This document shows, in pieces, positions 11,091 to 23,456 of a DNA stretch of 64,000 bases. The translations under genes and the position numbers were made by a program. Numbering within the stretch: the stretch's first letter is position 1; every line of letters begins with the position of its first letter. Origin of the DNA: Coix lacryma-jobi var. lacryma-jobi (taxonomy: Eukaryota; Streptophyta; Magnoliopsida; Poales; Poaceae). The DNA lies in NCBI GenBank assembly GCA_009763385.1, contig CM019824.1, positions 33,052,446 through 33,116,445 of the forward strand. Direction: 5' to 3'. The notes under the pieces are model-generated. The model was not told the DNA's origin. It saw nothing but the letters and a program-made list of their open reading frames with translations, and ran no database searches.

Positions 11091-14000
11091 TGTGACACCC
11101 CTAATTTTCCAAGTTTTGAAAATCACTTAAAAATTTGAACCAAATTAAAACTTAACCTAGTTTAATTTATAGGAAACAAAATTATAATAAATAGGACAAC
11201 GATCTTTCTTGTTTGGTTGTGACATATGTTGAGCAATATGGTAGCACTCAGTTGGAAACTTTAGGAAAACTCAGTTTGAATTTCAAACTCAAAAGGGAAT
11301 TTAAATCAAAAGGAAATAGGAAAACGAAAAAGGGAAATAGAAGGAGAAACCGGAATGGGCCTCAACTCTCTTTGGCCCATCTGCTCCACGCCTCCCCTCT
11401 CCCTGCCTCATCTCGCATGGGCCGCGACCAGGCCACCGCGCAAACACGCGCGCACGGCCCAGCCGGCCACACTCTCCCCCTCCCTCCTTTCTACCACCGA
11501 CAAGTGGGACCCTATCGCCAGCTCCATCTTCCCCAGTGCGACGCGACGAGACGGGCAGGAGATGACCCCGCCGCGGACCCCGTCATCGCTGAGGGAGACG
11601 ACCTTCGCGAAGCCTCGGACGAGCTATCTTGTTGAGCACCCGGCCACTGCCTTCCTGTGGAGTACGGTCGTGGAACGGAGACAGGGAAGACAAAAAGAAG
11701 GAGAGCGGCGCCGCCGTGTAATCTCGCCGTCGCCATTAATGCCATGACAAGCTAAAACAAGGAACCGCCTTACTGGGGAAAAGACCGAGCGAGCAGGGTG
11801 GAGCACGAGTGGCAGAGAACCCTCCAGACGCTCGGAAACACGTCGACGACACGGAGGAGAAAATATCTCCGAACCGCCATGGCCGCCACCGCCATTATTA
11901 GCCTATAAAAGGAACCTCGCACCAAATTGGCACCACCACGAGCTCCGCAGAGCACTCCTCTACCACATCACCACAACCAATTCACCTCTACCACCTCCCT
12001 TTCCCCTAATTCCTAGTTTCCCCAACTCGGAGCCACACCATCGCCGGTGAACTCGGGCTCGATTGAGGACAGAGAGGAGCTCGGACAGCCGAATTGGTGC
12101 AAGGGTAAGCTTCATCGATCCATCACCTTCCTTTTCCCCTTCCTGCCTTTACCTCTACCAGCCAAGAGCAGCCGGTCGCCGAGAGCGCTGATAACCGAGC
12201 CACCATGAACGCCGATGTGCGCGTAGGTGAGCTCGGCTGAGGTAACTAGCGTTCCCAACGCCTTTTGCACCTTCTCCCTCACCAGACGCACCAGAGCGCG
12301 AGGGGGAAATACTCCCTCTGCGCTCCGTGGTAGTGCGCCGCCGCCGCAGGAGCTCCGACGAGCCGCCGAGACCCGCACGGTGCCCCATTTTCCCTCTCCG
12401 ACGGAAGGAGTGCGGGAATGCAAAGAGAGCGCGTTTCTGAGGATGGTTAGGGCCATGGAGGAGCCACGCCGCCGGCGAGGCCAACTCCAGCGAGGTCGAA
12501 CACCTCCCTCTGTTCTCCGAGCGAGCCGAGCGGCGTCGCCGCCAGGATGACGTGGAGGACCCACGTGTCAGCCACCGATGGCGACCGACACGCTGGACCC
12601 ACGTGTAAGCCGCACCAGACACTCTCCTCTCCATCTGTGCGGTCGGTCCACGTGAACCAGTGACAGTGGGGTACGAGTCCACAGTACACTACCGTGGACC
12701 GACGGACCCCTTCCTCACAGTCGTGCTGGAAAATGCTAGGTGCACCCAGCTAGTGTACACAAGAGGCTAGCAAACCTATTTTCCTTTAGAGAAAAAAATC
12801 CAGAAAAATTCCTAAAAATACTACATGCACTCAGTAAATTTACACAATAATTAGTTCCCCAAAAATGATTATAGAAACTAGTTATTAATTTCCAACCTAT
12901 ATGTTTAAACTTGTAAAAGATCATATCTTTCATGTTTTAACTCCAAAAATTATGAAACCACTTCTAAAAATTCTATAAAAATAATCCAAAAGTGACCAAC
13001 CTGAGAGTAACCCTTTTGCTCAACATATGTTTGCTTGTGATGTTTGTGCTTATCGTTTCCGTCGGATCGGTCGACAGAAGGAGACGGCTACCAGGAAGAA
13101 GACGACCCAGACTACCAGGAATCAGGAACTGTGAGCTGCAACGAAGGCAAGTCCTAACCCCACTCTTATCTACTCTAATTAATTACTCACTGATGATTAT
13201 ATGATTGGAATATCATATGGTAAATATGACTGAATAATGGGCAACTGTGATATGTTCATGTGCTTAAGGCAAACCTGATTTGATGGGGACAAGTGGGGGA
13301 TGTTTATATGCAGATATAACATCTTGGGGTAGACTCGCCTGCTGAGGGACTCTACCTAGGAGACACTTGCTTGCCATACTGAGTAGCTTCATAGGCCACC
13401 AAACTTGGTCAGAAATGCGTCCAGCCACACACCTATATGGGTAGGCCTAGTTTCACACCAGATAGGCATAAGTGTAACACCTACCTGGAGGTCGGGAGAC
13501 AACGGTTTGACAGGAGAAGGCACGACTGCTAAGTGATCTCTCGTGGCCCGGTCAGCATGGTTGCTAAGTGATCTTCCACGTTAAATTCCTGTTGGGCCGT
13601 GTGCGAGCCCCCTCTATTATGATATTGTTTTGGCCAGTTAGACCATGCGTGGTCTGTTTTCCGGCCCCTGTGTAAACCGTGGTGAGGGTTACATGGACCC
13701 TATGGATGCGTCCTCTCGTGTATGAGCTTTGTTGGAGTAGACGAGGCCACTGATCATGGTCAAGTTCACTCCATCGTGTGGGGAAAATTGGACATCTGTT
13801 GCAGTAGAATTACCTGAATCCTATTCGAATAGCCACGTCCTTGGTTATGGGCAACCGCCGAGATGAGGTCACCTATGGTTAGGTTAATAACAATCTTTGC
13901 ACTAGCACAACCATGAACTTGTGATAATTTTGCCTATGTTTCTAAACTAACCGGGAACTAGCGAGAAGGATGACACTCTCCTAGGGCCCAACCTCTCTTT

Positions 14001-14489
14001 TAATCTTGCTATCTCTTTAGGACTTGCTGAGTACTCTATGTACTCACCCGTTGTTGACTCATAGACTATGAAGACGAAGGAGAACCCGGCTACAACGAGG
14101 AGGACTTCCAGGAGGACCAGTGACATCGACCGCGATCATGGAGGAATCGTTAGGATAGGGTCTTCGCCTACGCTCTAGCTTGCCTGTGAGGATAGACGCC
14201 GCTACGCATCGACTACCGCCTTAGTAGCTTCCGCACCCTGTTACGCAACCACCTCTGTAGTGTGCTTTGGTCAACTGATATAAATAAAAGCCTTGACCCT
14301 GTTGTAATATATCACCTACCTAGGTGTGAACCACAGACCCTTTTGTATTAACCCTTTTATACGCTAGATTAATAAAGTTCGGTATTTATCTTTAAATCTG
14401 TATATTATTTCTGTTGATTCCGTACATATTTGTGCATGATCCTGGCGCAAATATGGGGATGTTTGGACTCTCAGAATGAGGGCCTGACA
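11091..14489 (+). repeat. 5' LTR of the Tekay-like element (3399 bp)
   Basis: Matches, with a few percent divergence, the three 3' LTR pieces at 25565-26377, 38147-39494 and 44416-45299. A TATA box (CCTATAAAAGG) lies at 11903-11912 and is conserved in the 3' copy near 26021. Open frames inside it are short and not protein-like. Confidence 0.9.
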
Positions 14490-14492
14490 GAG

Positions 14493-14505
14493 TGGTATCG
14501 GAGCC
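14493..14505 (+). promoter_or_regulatory. Primer binding site, tRNA-iMet type
   Basis: TGGTATCGGAGCC starts three bases after the LTR end and matches the complement of the plant initiator tRNA 3' end with one difference (G for A at the eighth base). Confidence 0.8.
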
Positions 14506-14627
14506 GAGCTTGACCGTAGGATAAGACCCTAGGCATGGCACGCAGTAGGAAAACGAGTTGTGAAATAATCCATCTTCGTTTGTTTCGCAAAAGTAATCTA
14601 ACTTGTGTTTAAATAATTTTGCAGCAA

Positions 14628-15623
14628 ATGAAGGACGGATGGGTTCGCTCGAACTGTGAAAACACCGAAGGATCCCTGCACCTTTTATGGGAGACTCTAC
14701 AGCGGCTGGGATACACCGAGCGCCCTACGTACTATGGACTTGAGTACGAGGACCACGGTGTGTCCAAGTGTAAGATATGCCTGCATATTCCTGAGCATCC
14801 GCATTGTCCAGAAGTTCCAAGAAAGATATACAAGGCAGTAGGAAAGGATCTTTATGGAACAAGCCAGAAGGTTGCAAGAGTTGCACTTGTCGAATACTGC
14901 CAGATATTTGAAGAAGACATCAACCACACCCCTGCAAGGTATTTTCCCGTGGCCAACCAAACCACCGCAACATGGCACTACAAGGTAGATGAACTTGAGA
15001 AGATCAACTCAAAGAGTCCAGAATACACTCTTGTGGCCACTGTCAAGTACCTTCATGCACTTGAAGACCTCTATGAGGAACAACAGAAGGCACTCTTAGA
15101 ATGGAAGGAACGAGCTCTCAAGGTTGAAGATGAAGTACGCACCTTGATCATGGACAACATGATATTAGAACAACTCAAGGAAAAGGCGCAGAAGAAGGCA
15201 ACATTGTACCGCAAGGAGAAGGAAGAAGCCGAACAACGACACCAGTACAAGGAGTTTGTTCGCCGAAGGAACAGAAGAAGGAGGACCTTCGCCATCACCA
15301 ATGACCAGAACGAAGCATTACCAGGAGTACCAAGACTCACACCAACACTACAGAAGTACGTGGATGACATCAAGGGCAAAGCACCAGCTATCCCCGAGTA
15401 CGATCCAGAAATTCCTGGACTTGAGCCCGCAAAAGGAGATGAAGGAATGGAAACTGAAGAGTCTGCCACCGACAACTTCGACATGATCAAGATCATGGGA
15501 ACTGAAGAGCCGGATGTAGATGATGGATATGCGGATGATCTTCACAGGCTGCGAGAGGAACAACTCGCCCATGAGAAAGGAAAAGCTGTTGCACGGGACT
15601 TCGATGAGATCCAGTTCATGTAG
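14628..15623 (+). CDS. Extra reading frame between primer site and gag of the Tekay-like element
   Basis: An intact frame of about 331 aa from ATG 14628, in the element's sense orientation, ahead of gag. I do not recognise the family. The N-terminal third has several cysteines and histidines (CKICLHIPEHPHC), which could bind a metal. The middle (residues about 140-220) is a charged coiled coil, and the C-terminal part is acidic. It is free of stops although the neighbouring gag-pol is broken in several places, which is notable. A 3' splice-like TTTTGCAG lies just upstream (14617-14624), so a short 5' leader intron is possible. Function unknown; an accessory or Gag-related protein is inference. 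Confidence 0.55.
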   Translation: MKDGWVRSNCENTEGSLHLLWETLQRLGYTERPTYYGLEYEDHGVSKCKICLHIPEHPHCPEVPRKIYKAVGKDLYGTSQKVARVALVEYCQIFEEDINHTPARYFPVANQTTATWHYKVDELEKINSKSPEYTLVATVKYLHALEDLYEEQQKALLEWKERALKVEDEVRTLIMDNMILEQLKEKAQKKATLYRKEKEEAEQRHQYKEFVRRRNRRRRTFAITNDQNEALPGVPRLTPTLQKYVDDIKGKAPAIPEYDPEIPGLEPAKGDEGMETEESATDNFDMIKIMGTEEPDVDDGYADDLHRLREEQLAHEKGKAVARDFDEIQFM

Positions 15624-15875
15624 ATGTATCGCTAGGAACGATGCGCTCAGTTGTAAAATAAATAACATACTGAGTGTCATAGCACCGCATTGAGCGAGTA
15701 GCTGTCGTGTGTCAGTCACTAGTAGGTGTGGTACTGTCATGTATCATGTGTAATGTGACTGATTGTGTGTCTGTTTGTGTAACAATGTGTGTTTTGTTTA
15801 CTGTGTTTCTCTTCTTTTAATCTTTGTGTGACCCCAATCAAGCAACCTCTTATAAGAATCGCACCATCTTAACAG

Positions 15876-17130
15876 ATGGAAAGGCGATCTAACCGGATTC
15901 AGCAATGCCACGAAAGGCAAGCTACTGAGGAAGCACGCAACCCACCCCAAGGACCGCAGAACCAAAGGCAACGGAATGAGCAACCTAGGCCAAGGCGACA
16001 ACGTACACCAGAAGGGGAAGAAATAGTGATGGAAGAAGAAGAAGATAACAACCATGAAGATAACAACCATGAGGATAGCAACCATGAGGAAGAACAAGGT
16101 AGTGAGGAGGAAGAACTCCCCCCCCCACCACCTACTCTAGCAGAGATAATGGACCGCCAGACGAATTTATTGGAAGCCCTTGCTAGAAGACCCGAGCATG
16201 GTAACAGACAGGGAAAGATGGCTTCATTTATGAGACTAAGTCCACCAACCTTCGACAGCTCTGAGGATGACCCGTGAGCTGCCGTTGACTTGTTGCGTAC
16301 CATCACCAAAAAGCTGAAGGTCGTACGAGCTACCGAAGAAGAAAAAGTCACTTTAGCTACCAAGATCAGCTGGAGAATGGTGGGAAAACTACCAAGATGT
16401 CGTCGAAGACCCCGAAGCCATAACATGGGAAGAATTCCAAGAGGCATTTCGTAACTATCATATCCTAGAAGGAATGATGGAAAGGAAGTCAGAAGAATTC
16501 CGCAACATAAGGCAAGGAGCCATGACCATAAACCAATATATTCGCAAGTTCATGAAACTATCTCGCTATGCACCGAGAGAAGTTGATTCCGATAAGAAGA
16601 AGCAAAAGTGCTTTATGAGAGGACTAAACTCTTCGTTTAGGACCCAGCTTATTATCGGAATATACCCCGATTTTAACAAGGCAGTTCTACTTGAAGATGA
16701 ACGTGCCAAAGCTGATGGAGATAGGAAGCACAAGTTGAGCATACAACAGGCACGACAACAGAAAAGGACCCAAAGGATCAGGACCAACAATGTCCCAACA
16801 AGGTACTCATCACCTATGCAGTATCGATCTTCAAACAGCAACAACACACAAGCCAATACCTATGCCAACCGCAGCTACAACACGAACACCAACAACAACC
16901 CGCCAAGAAACAACAGCAACACCACAATCCAATCAGATTCCACATGCTATGGATGTCGTTAGCCAGGCCACCGAATTGCTCAATGTTCGTATAAAGCCGC
17001 AAACTCTGAACCTGCACCGTCTGCAAATAGCAACAGGACTGCAGCCTCTGGAATTGGTCGCACAACACCTCAAAACTCGGGACAACAAAAGAGGAATCCT
17101 CCATCGTTTGGGCAAGGCCGAGTCAATCAC
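15876..17130 (+). pseudogene. Broken gag of the Tekay-like element
   Basis: Starts at ATG 15876 with a basic, then acidic, glutamate-rich N-terminal region (EEEEDNNHEDNNHED). Frame breaks: a TGA at 16275-16277 and small indels to about 16470, after which the retrotransposon gag core resumes. A TAG at 16960-16962 falls inside the CCHC zinc knuckle (CYGCR then PGH). Not able to make full Gag. Confidence 0.8.
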
Positions 17131-19398
17131 GTGAGTGCGGAAGAAGTGCAAATAGCGCCCGACGTTGTGTACAGTGAGTTTTTAGTTAACTCCATTCCCG
17201 CAAACGTGTTATTTGATTCCGGGGCCTCGCATTCATTTGTTTCTACTTCGTTTGTTTTCAAAAATAACATTAAAATGGTGTTACTCTCCACCCCTTTAAT
17301 AATAAGAACCCCTGGAGCTGTTCTCAAGTGTACGCTAAAATGCCCGAAGGTCAAGATAACCATTGATGGAATTGAATTTTGAGCAAATTTAGTCATACTA
17401 AAGACAGAAGGTCTTGATGTGATATTAGGTATGAATTGGTTGAAAGAACATCACGAGAATATATCATGCAGAGACAGAGCTGTAACATTGATAAATCATA
17501 AAGGAATAGGAGTGAAATGCTATCCAAAAGCACCAACAGCTGAACCATTGGTATGCAACTTGGAAGCCAAAACCATCGAAGAAGTACCAGTAGTATGTGA
17601 ATACCTAGATGTTTTTCCTGAAGAGTTACCTGGTATGCCACCAGATAGAGATATAGAATTTATAATCGACCTAATGCCCGGAACCGCTCCCATAGCAAAG
17701 AGACCTTACAGAATGGCAGCAAATGAGTTGGAAGAATTAAAGGCACAATTACGAGAATTGCAAGAAAAAAGATATATCAGACCAAGTTCGTCACCATGGG
17801 GATCACCCGTACTATTTGTAAAGAAGAAGGATGGAAGTCTTCGGATGTGCATTGATTACCGCTCCTTAAATGAAGTCACTATCAAAAATAAATATCCATT
17901 GCCTCGAATTGACGATTTATTTGATCAACTAAAGGGAGCCAAGTATTTTTCAAAGATAGACCTACGATCGGGATACTATCAACTGAAGATCCGTCTAGAT
18001 GACATTCCCAAGACTGCATTTGTCACCCGCTATGGACAATATGAGTTTACCGTAATGCCCTTTGGATTGACCAATGCCCCTACATATTTCATGAATCTAA
18101 TGAATAAGGTATTCATGGAAGAATTGGATAAGTTTGTAGTAGTGTTCATTGACGACATACTTATATACTCAAGGAGTGCTAGCGAACATGAACAACACCT
18201 CAGAATAATATTGAACAAGTTAAGGGATCATGAGTTGTACGCAAAATTTAGCAAGTGTGAATTTTGGTTACAAGAAGTCGCATTTTTGGGACACATCATC
18301 AACCAAGAAGGAGTAAAGGTAGATCCTGATAAAGTAAAGGTTGTATCAGAATGGAGACAACCAACCAACGTGACAGAAGTTTGAAGTTTTCTTGGATTAG
18401 CGGGATACTACCGACGATTTATTGAAGGGTTCTCAAAGATAGCAAGACCCATGACATCACTTACACAAAAGGGAAAAGATTTTGTATGGACAGAGGCATG
18501 TGAAAGAAGTTTCCAAGAGTTAAAGCAAAAACTTACTACAACACCCGTACTTACGCTACCCGATATACACCGTGACTTTGTGGTATATTGTGACGCATCT
18601 CGCCAAGGATTGGGCTGCGTATTAATGCAAGAGGGCAAGGTTGTGGCCTATGCATCAAGACAACTAAAGAAGCATGAGAAAAATTACCCTACCCACGACC
18701 TGGAATTAACTGTTGTGGTACACGCACTAAAAATATGGAGGCACTATTTAATTGGAAATAAGTGTGAAATATTCACCGACCACAAAAGTTTGAAATACAT
18801 ATTCACCCAGACAGATCTAAACCTACGACAGAGACGATGGCTGGAGCTAATAAAAGACTATGGCCTAAGCATTGAATACCATCCCGGCAAAGCCAACGTA
18901 GTCGCGAACGCTTTAAGCAGAAAACCATATTGCAATTCCATGACCGCCCTGGAAGAAAAGCCAGAGCTGGCAAAAGAAGCCCGAAAGCTTGGATTGCAAA
19001 TCGTACAACAAGGGACCCTAAATATGCTACACCTCCAGCCAAATTTGAAGGATCAAATACGTGCTGCACAAATAAATGATGAAGAAATACAGAAGCTTAA
19101 GGAAATAAGTGCTGAAAAAGAGATTATCGGATTCAGAGTCGATTCAGAGTCGACGAAGAAGGAACCTTATGGTTCGGTGAAAGGATATGTGTGCCCAATA
19201 GTAAGGAGTTAAGGTAGCTGATTTTGGACGAGGCACACAATACCGCATACTCTATTCACCCTGGAGCCACCAAAATGTACATGGATTTAAAACAAAGATA
19301 CTGGTGGAACAAGCTGAAAACGGATATTGCAGACTATGTAGCCAGATGCGATACATGCCGACGAGTAAAGGCAGAACACCAAAGACCCGTAGGACTAC
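17131..19398 (+). pseudogene. Broken protease-RT-RNase H-integrase (N-terminal) of the Tekay-like element
   Basis: Protease active site DSGASHSF near 17215; reverse transcriptase with its catalytic FIDD at 18145-18156; RNase H starting near 18580 (VVYCDASRQGLG); and the integrase HHCC zinc finger (CDTCRR near 19350). Stops interrupt at 17380-17382 (TGA), 18382-18384 (TGA) and 19210-19212 (TAA). Sequence ends abruptly at 19398 where the Athila LTR starts; the integrase core and any chromodomain are absent from the window. Confidence 0.9.
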
Positions 19399-20959
19399 TG
19401 TTGACATCTATTAACTATCATTATTTACTGTCAACAATACTTGAATAAATGCCAAAAAGAATTGCCAACTTAGAAATAGGAGGTTTTAACTAACAAATTC
19501 CACGAGTTTTGGTGATTCTATATTTTTCAGGGATTAAATAGGAAAACCGAACTACATTGCTTCCCCAAGAAGGAACCCGACGTAGATTACTCCACCACCA
19601 CGTCAGGAAGTCTCTAGAAGTCTCCAGAGGACACCACGAGGCGAGGCACCCTGGGAGTCTGACCTGTGGGACCGACCGGTCCCCTGGGCCCACCGGTCAG
19701 TCGGGTCCTGGACCCCCACGCCTCCTCCTTCCAGAATCTTCCTCCACCGACCTCGAGGACTCATCTCGACCGTACCTTAAGTCGGTTTGATCCAACGGTC
19801 GCGGTTCCACGCCCAGGGCTATATAACCAGACCCCTGACCCCCCCTCCAGAGAGACAGAGACAAGAGAAGTTCAGATCTTCCGACGAGAGTAGAACTAGG
19901 GTTTCTAGAGACAAGAGTTAGAGCTCTACTTCAAGTTTAGAGTTTAGTCTAGCTAGGTTCAAGTAGAGGCAGGCGACTTCGTCGGCATATCCGGCTGAAA
20001 GCTTCGTTTGAGTCTCCGGATCATTGTCGAAGACTCGGTAATTTGTATCTTTATTCGACTTTGTGCTACTTTAATATATTTCAGTTTATTCAGTTTTGGA
20101 GTTTATTCTCGTTATATATTTAATATAGATCTGATTATGATAGAGTTTATGATCATGTTCGTAAAGTACCTAGCTTTATTCCGGATAGAGTTAAGTGGTC
20201 AAACTAGTGTAAACATGGTGTTTAGACTAAGTTTACCTGCGAATACATCCTATGCTCCGGGTCGAGAGGTAGATCGCAGGAGTGCCAGTCCTGTTGAGTA
20301 CTTTGTAGTCCTCCCCCCGAGTGTAGACCTTAGTAGGACGCGGTTGCTATTTAGAATTCATTACTTTGTTCTTGATTCTATTTTAGTAATGTCCCTTGAT
20401 CATGGATGATAGATTAATTAGCTATAAATGATTGTATTTTAACTAGAGTAACCACTAGGCTTAGTGAATGTGAAGTAACTTAGGTTTCGAATCTCTTAAT
20501 TAATCTCCTGCCTGCTCTGCTTGATCTATGTAGTTCGCTTTATCTCTAGAATTCCCGTTATCATTATCATTATTCAATATTTATCTTTATCTTGTCTTAC
20601 CCCTATTTAGACATGTGAGTAGTAAATGAATGAATAGTGATCTCCACTACCTTTAAATCATATTTATATCCTTTTGTTCCCTGCTTCACTGTTTTCTTCG
20701 GTAAAATATAAATAACGATACCTAGATAACCTGGATGAAATGCTGCTACAACAGGTATATTTATCTGTGCGTTTGCGGATAAATATTTGTTTATATCTTT
20801 TGAGCTAGTGTCACAAATGAATTACATTTCTAGTATCATGTTGGGGATGACAACTTGACGTTAAGTGATGCTAGGAGTGTCCTGTACATTTCTGAAGGCT
20901 TTTGCTAGAATTAGTTCATTAAAGTTTATTATAGGCAATTGCATTAAGAAGTGTCAACA
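19399..20959 (+). repeat. 5' LTR of the Athila element (1561 bp)
   Basis: Bounded by TGTTGACA and TGTCAACA, a perfect 8-bp inversion. A TATA box (CTATATAACC) lies at 19820-19829. The 3' partner was lost. Confidence 0.85.
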
Positions 20960-20967
20960 AGCATTTC

Positions 20968-20985
20968 TGGCGCCGTTGCCGGGGA
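20968..20985 (+). promoter_or_regulatory. Primer binding site, tRNA-Asp type
   Basis: TGGCGCCGTTGCCGGGGA, the typical Athila/Tat primer site, eight bases after the LTR end. Confidence 0.85.
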
Positions 20986-21238
20986 ACTAAGCAGCGGAAG
21001 CCACCGGGAACCATATGGAAACCAGCAAATCAGTGGAAACAAAACTTATTAGGAATTTAACATGGCAAAGGAGATTATTACTATTCATTCATTAACTTGT
21101 ACCTCTGTCTTGGCAGGCTTACCCTTGTCTTTCTTTGTTTATATCATATACAGGGTAACACAGGTTCGGTTGTAATTCATCACTTACAAATCAACAATCA
21201 ACTAGATCGTGTGGAAGATCAATATTAGTAGTCAGGCC

Positions 21239-22030
21239 ATGGCCAACAAGACTCTGCTGGAGTTCTCTACTCCAAGTGTCAGGAACATTCGTACCAGACC
21301 TACACTCCAGAAGAACAACCTTGAGTTCGAGCTCAAGCCAAGTCTTATCAACATGGTGCAAGCTACTACATTTGGTGGGAAGGAGGAAGAAGATTCAACT
21401 GCTCATCTACAAGATTTCTTGGAGATTGGAAGCACTATCATCATCAAGGACGTTCCCCAGGACATTATACTTCTTCGTCTCTTTGCCTTCTCACTGAAAG
21501 GAAAAGCGAAGCAATGGTTCTATACAAACATGGACAACATCAAGACATGGGAGACATGTTCAGAGACCTTTCTATCAAGATTTTTCCCAATCAGCAAAAC
21601 CAATATCTTAAGGGGAAAGATTTACAACTTTCAGCAACAAAAAGGAGAAACCATTCCAGAAGCTTGGGAGCGATTTCAGGAACAAATCTTAAGATGCCCA
21701 CATCATGGAATAGGAAATGAATTGCTCATGCAACTATTTTATCACGGATTACTACCAAGAACACTTGAGCAACTCGATGCCACTGCTGAAGGATCATTTA
21801 TGTCACTCACTTTTGGAAAAGCAGAATGTTTAATGGATAAGATAGCTGAAAATCAGAGCTGGAAACAAGGTACTATTCAACACTATCATCAGATTGAAGA
21901 AGTTTCAGAAGAAGTGTGTGCACTATCAACCAAAATGAATGTACTTATGGATCGGCTCACTCAGAGAGCTAATTACAAGGAAGAACGTCAAGCTATTCAA
22001 GACGCATTTGATGCTCAAACTAGAAGAAAA
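21239..22030 (+). pseudogene. Athila gag, 3' truncated by a deletion junction
   Basis: ATG at 21239 opens a frame with the retrotransposon gag core (LKGKAKQWFY..TWETCSETFLSRFFP..GETIPEAWERFQ), typical of Athila ORF1. The frame reads on past about 22030 only by accident into out-of-frame Sirevirus DNA and ends near 22105. The start was chosen as the first ATG before the conserved region. Confidence 0.8.
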
Positions 22031-22392
22031 ACAGTGTTGCACTCTCTACCGCCGAAGCCGAATACATATCCGCGGGTAGTTGTTGTGCGCAATTGCTATG
22101 GATGAAAGCAACATTGCAAGATTATGGAGTCAAGTTTGGACAAGTTCCATTGCTATGTGATAATGAGAGCGCCGTCAAAATAGCCACCAACCCGGTTCAA
22201 CACTCAAGGACAAAGCACATTGATATAAGGCATCACTTCATTAGAGACCATCAAGCCAAGAAAGATATATCTATTGAAAGTGTGGGCACCAATGATCAAC
22301 TTGCCGATATCTTCACCAAGCCACTAGATGAGAGAAGGTTTTGCAAGCTAAGGAATGAATTGAATATCCTAGACTTCTCCAACATGAGTTGA
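22031..22392 (+). pseudogene. Copia RNase H C-terminal fragment
   Basis: Read from about 22031 the frame shows the Copia RNase H signature STAEAEYISAGSCCAQ, then LLCDNESAVKIA, then QLADIFTKPLDERRF near the end, stopping at 22390-22392. Only this C-terminal part survives. Confidence 0.85.
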
Positions 22393-23456
22393 ATGCACCC
22401 CCACTTATGACATGCCTCTCCTCCAACAAAGCAAAGGTGAAATTGTTTGGCATGTGCATTCATTCTTATTAGGTTGTGATCTAGTTCATATAGCCATCAC
22501 ATTGCTTATTTAGGATCATTCATGGTAAATTAAATGAATTTGAAGTATATATGGTACCACTATTGCTTCTATGTTTGACTTGATCTAGTGGTAGCATATA
22601 ACTTGTTTGTGCGCTTGTAACTCTAGTGTTTGGTCTAGTAGGTGAACAATAGGTGTTTAACCAACGTGAGTAAGATAACCATTGAGAGATGTGTGAAGAA
22701 GCTTACTCTAGAGCAAACCGTGTTAAATATCCTATATTCATGAGCTAGATTAAGCCATAACTTGACTTAGTTTGATCCCTACATATGTATTTCTTGGTAA
22801 AAGAATTGTCTCCTTCATTACAATTTGCCCCACCTTTATGATAATTGTTGACAAAGGGGGAGAAAAATGATGCAACTAAAGATATGCTAATATGTGCTAG
22901 AAAGGGGAGATACAAAATAACAAATGTTCAAGTGGGATCGGAGCATACAAATAGGGGGAGCAAGCTCATAAACATGATTGTTGCATTTGAAATGTGCATA
23001 TTCATATGTTTGTTAGCAATGCATAAGCAATTTACAATTGATATCCATGCTTACGTGGTGAATGCTAGTGATAGGTTATGTTTGATGAATTGATTTACTA
23101 GTATGTACATAATAGCAACTAGACATATTTGTTTTTCAAGTGGTTCAAGAGCCTTATTATAATGTTGATCTCACGGGACTCTTGAGTTTTGATGTATGTC
23201 TAGTGACAAATGATGCTAAGGATGGTTTAACATGTGCACTCCGATTGGTATCACGCTTCAAAGGTCCATTCTTATGTCTTAGCATCATCATTGGTAGTAT
23301 TGCTCACCCACATTTCATATCCATACATATGTGCCAAATCTAGTACCAAACTCTATAGCACATATGTAGGAGGAGCTAATACTATCAATGTGGTTACTCA
23401 AATTTAAATCACATATCTTTGTATAGGTTGTCATCAATTACTAAAAAGGGGGAGAT
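22393..23456 (+). other. Sirevirus 3' untranslated region with purine tracts
   Basis: No coding frame of note. Holds three AGGGGGAG-type tracts, the last abutting the LTR. Confidence 0.65.

Larger units (their letters stand above)
19399..22030 (+). mobile_element. Athila-lineage Ty3 element, 5' LTR and gag only
   Basis: Begins at 19399 within the Tekay integrase and stops near 22030, where the frame switches without a boundary into Sirevirus RNase H. It contains a complete 5' LTR, an Athila-type primer site and most of gag. No pol, env-like frame or 3' LTR remains. Confidence 0.8.

Noticed and set aside
10500..11126. Long minus- and plus-strand frames in the minisatellite (also 45469-46812)
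   Set aside because: A repeat with few stop-forming words keeps every frame open; no protein family, and frames drift between units.
11355..12689. Frames in the Tekay LTR (also 25534-26325 and 38104-38585)
   Set aside because: Present in both LTR copies but with frame-changing differences; GC-rich LTR leader, not protein-like.
14536..14560. Second histone-tail-like start (MARSRKTS) in the Tekay leader
   Set aside because: Match to H3 is weak, the frame closes after about two dozen codons, and no splice variant I tried joins it in frame to the 14628 frame.
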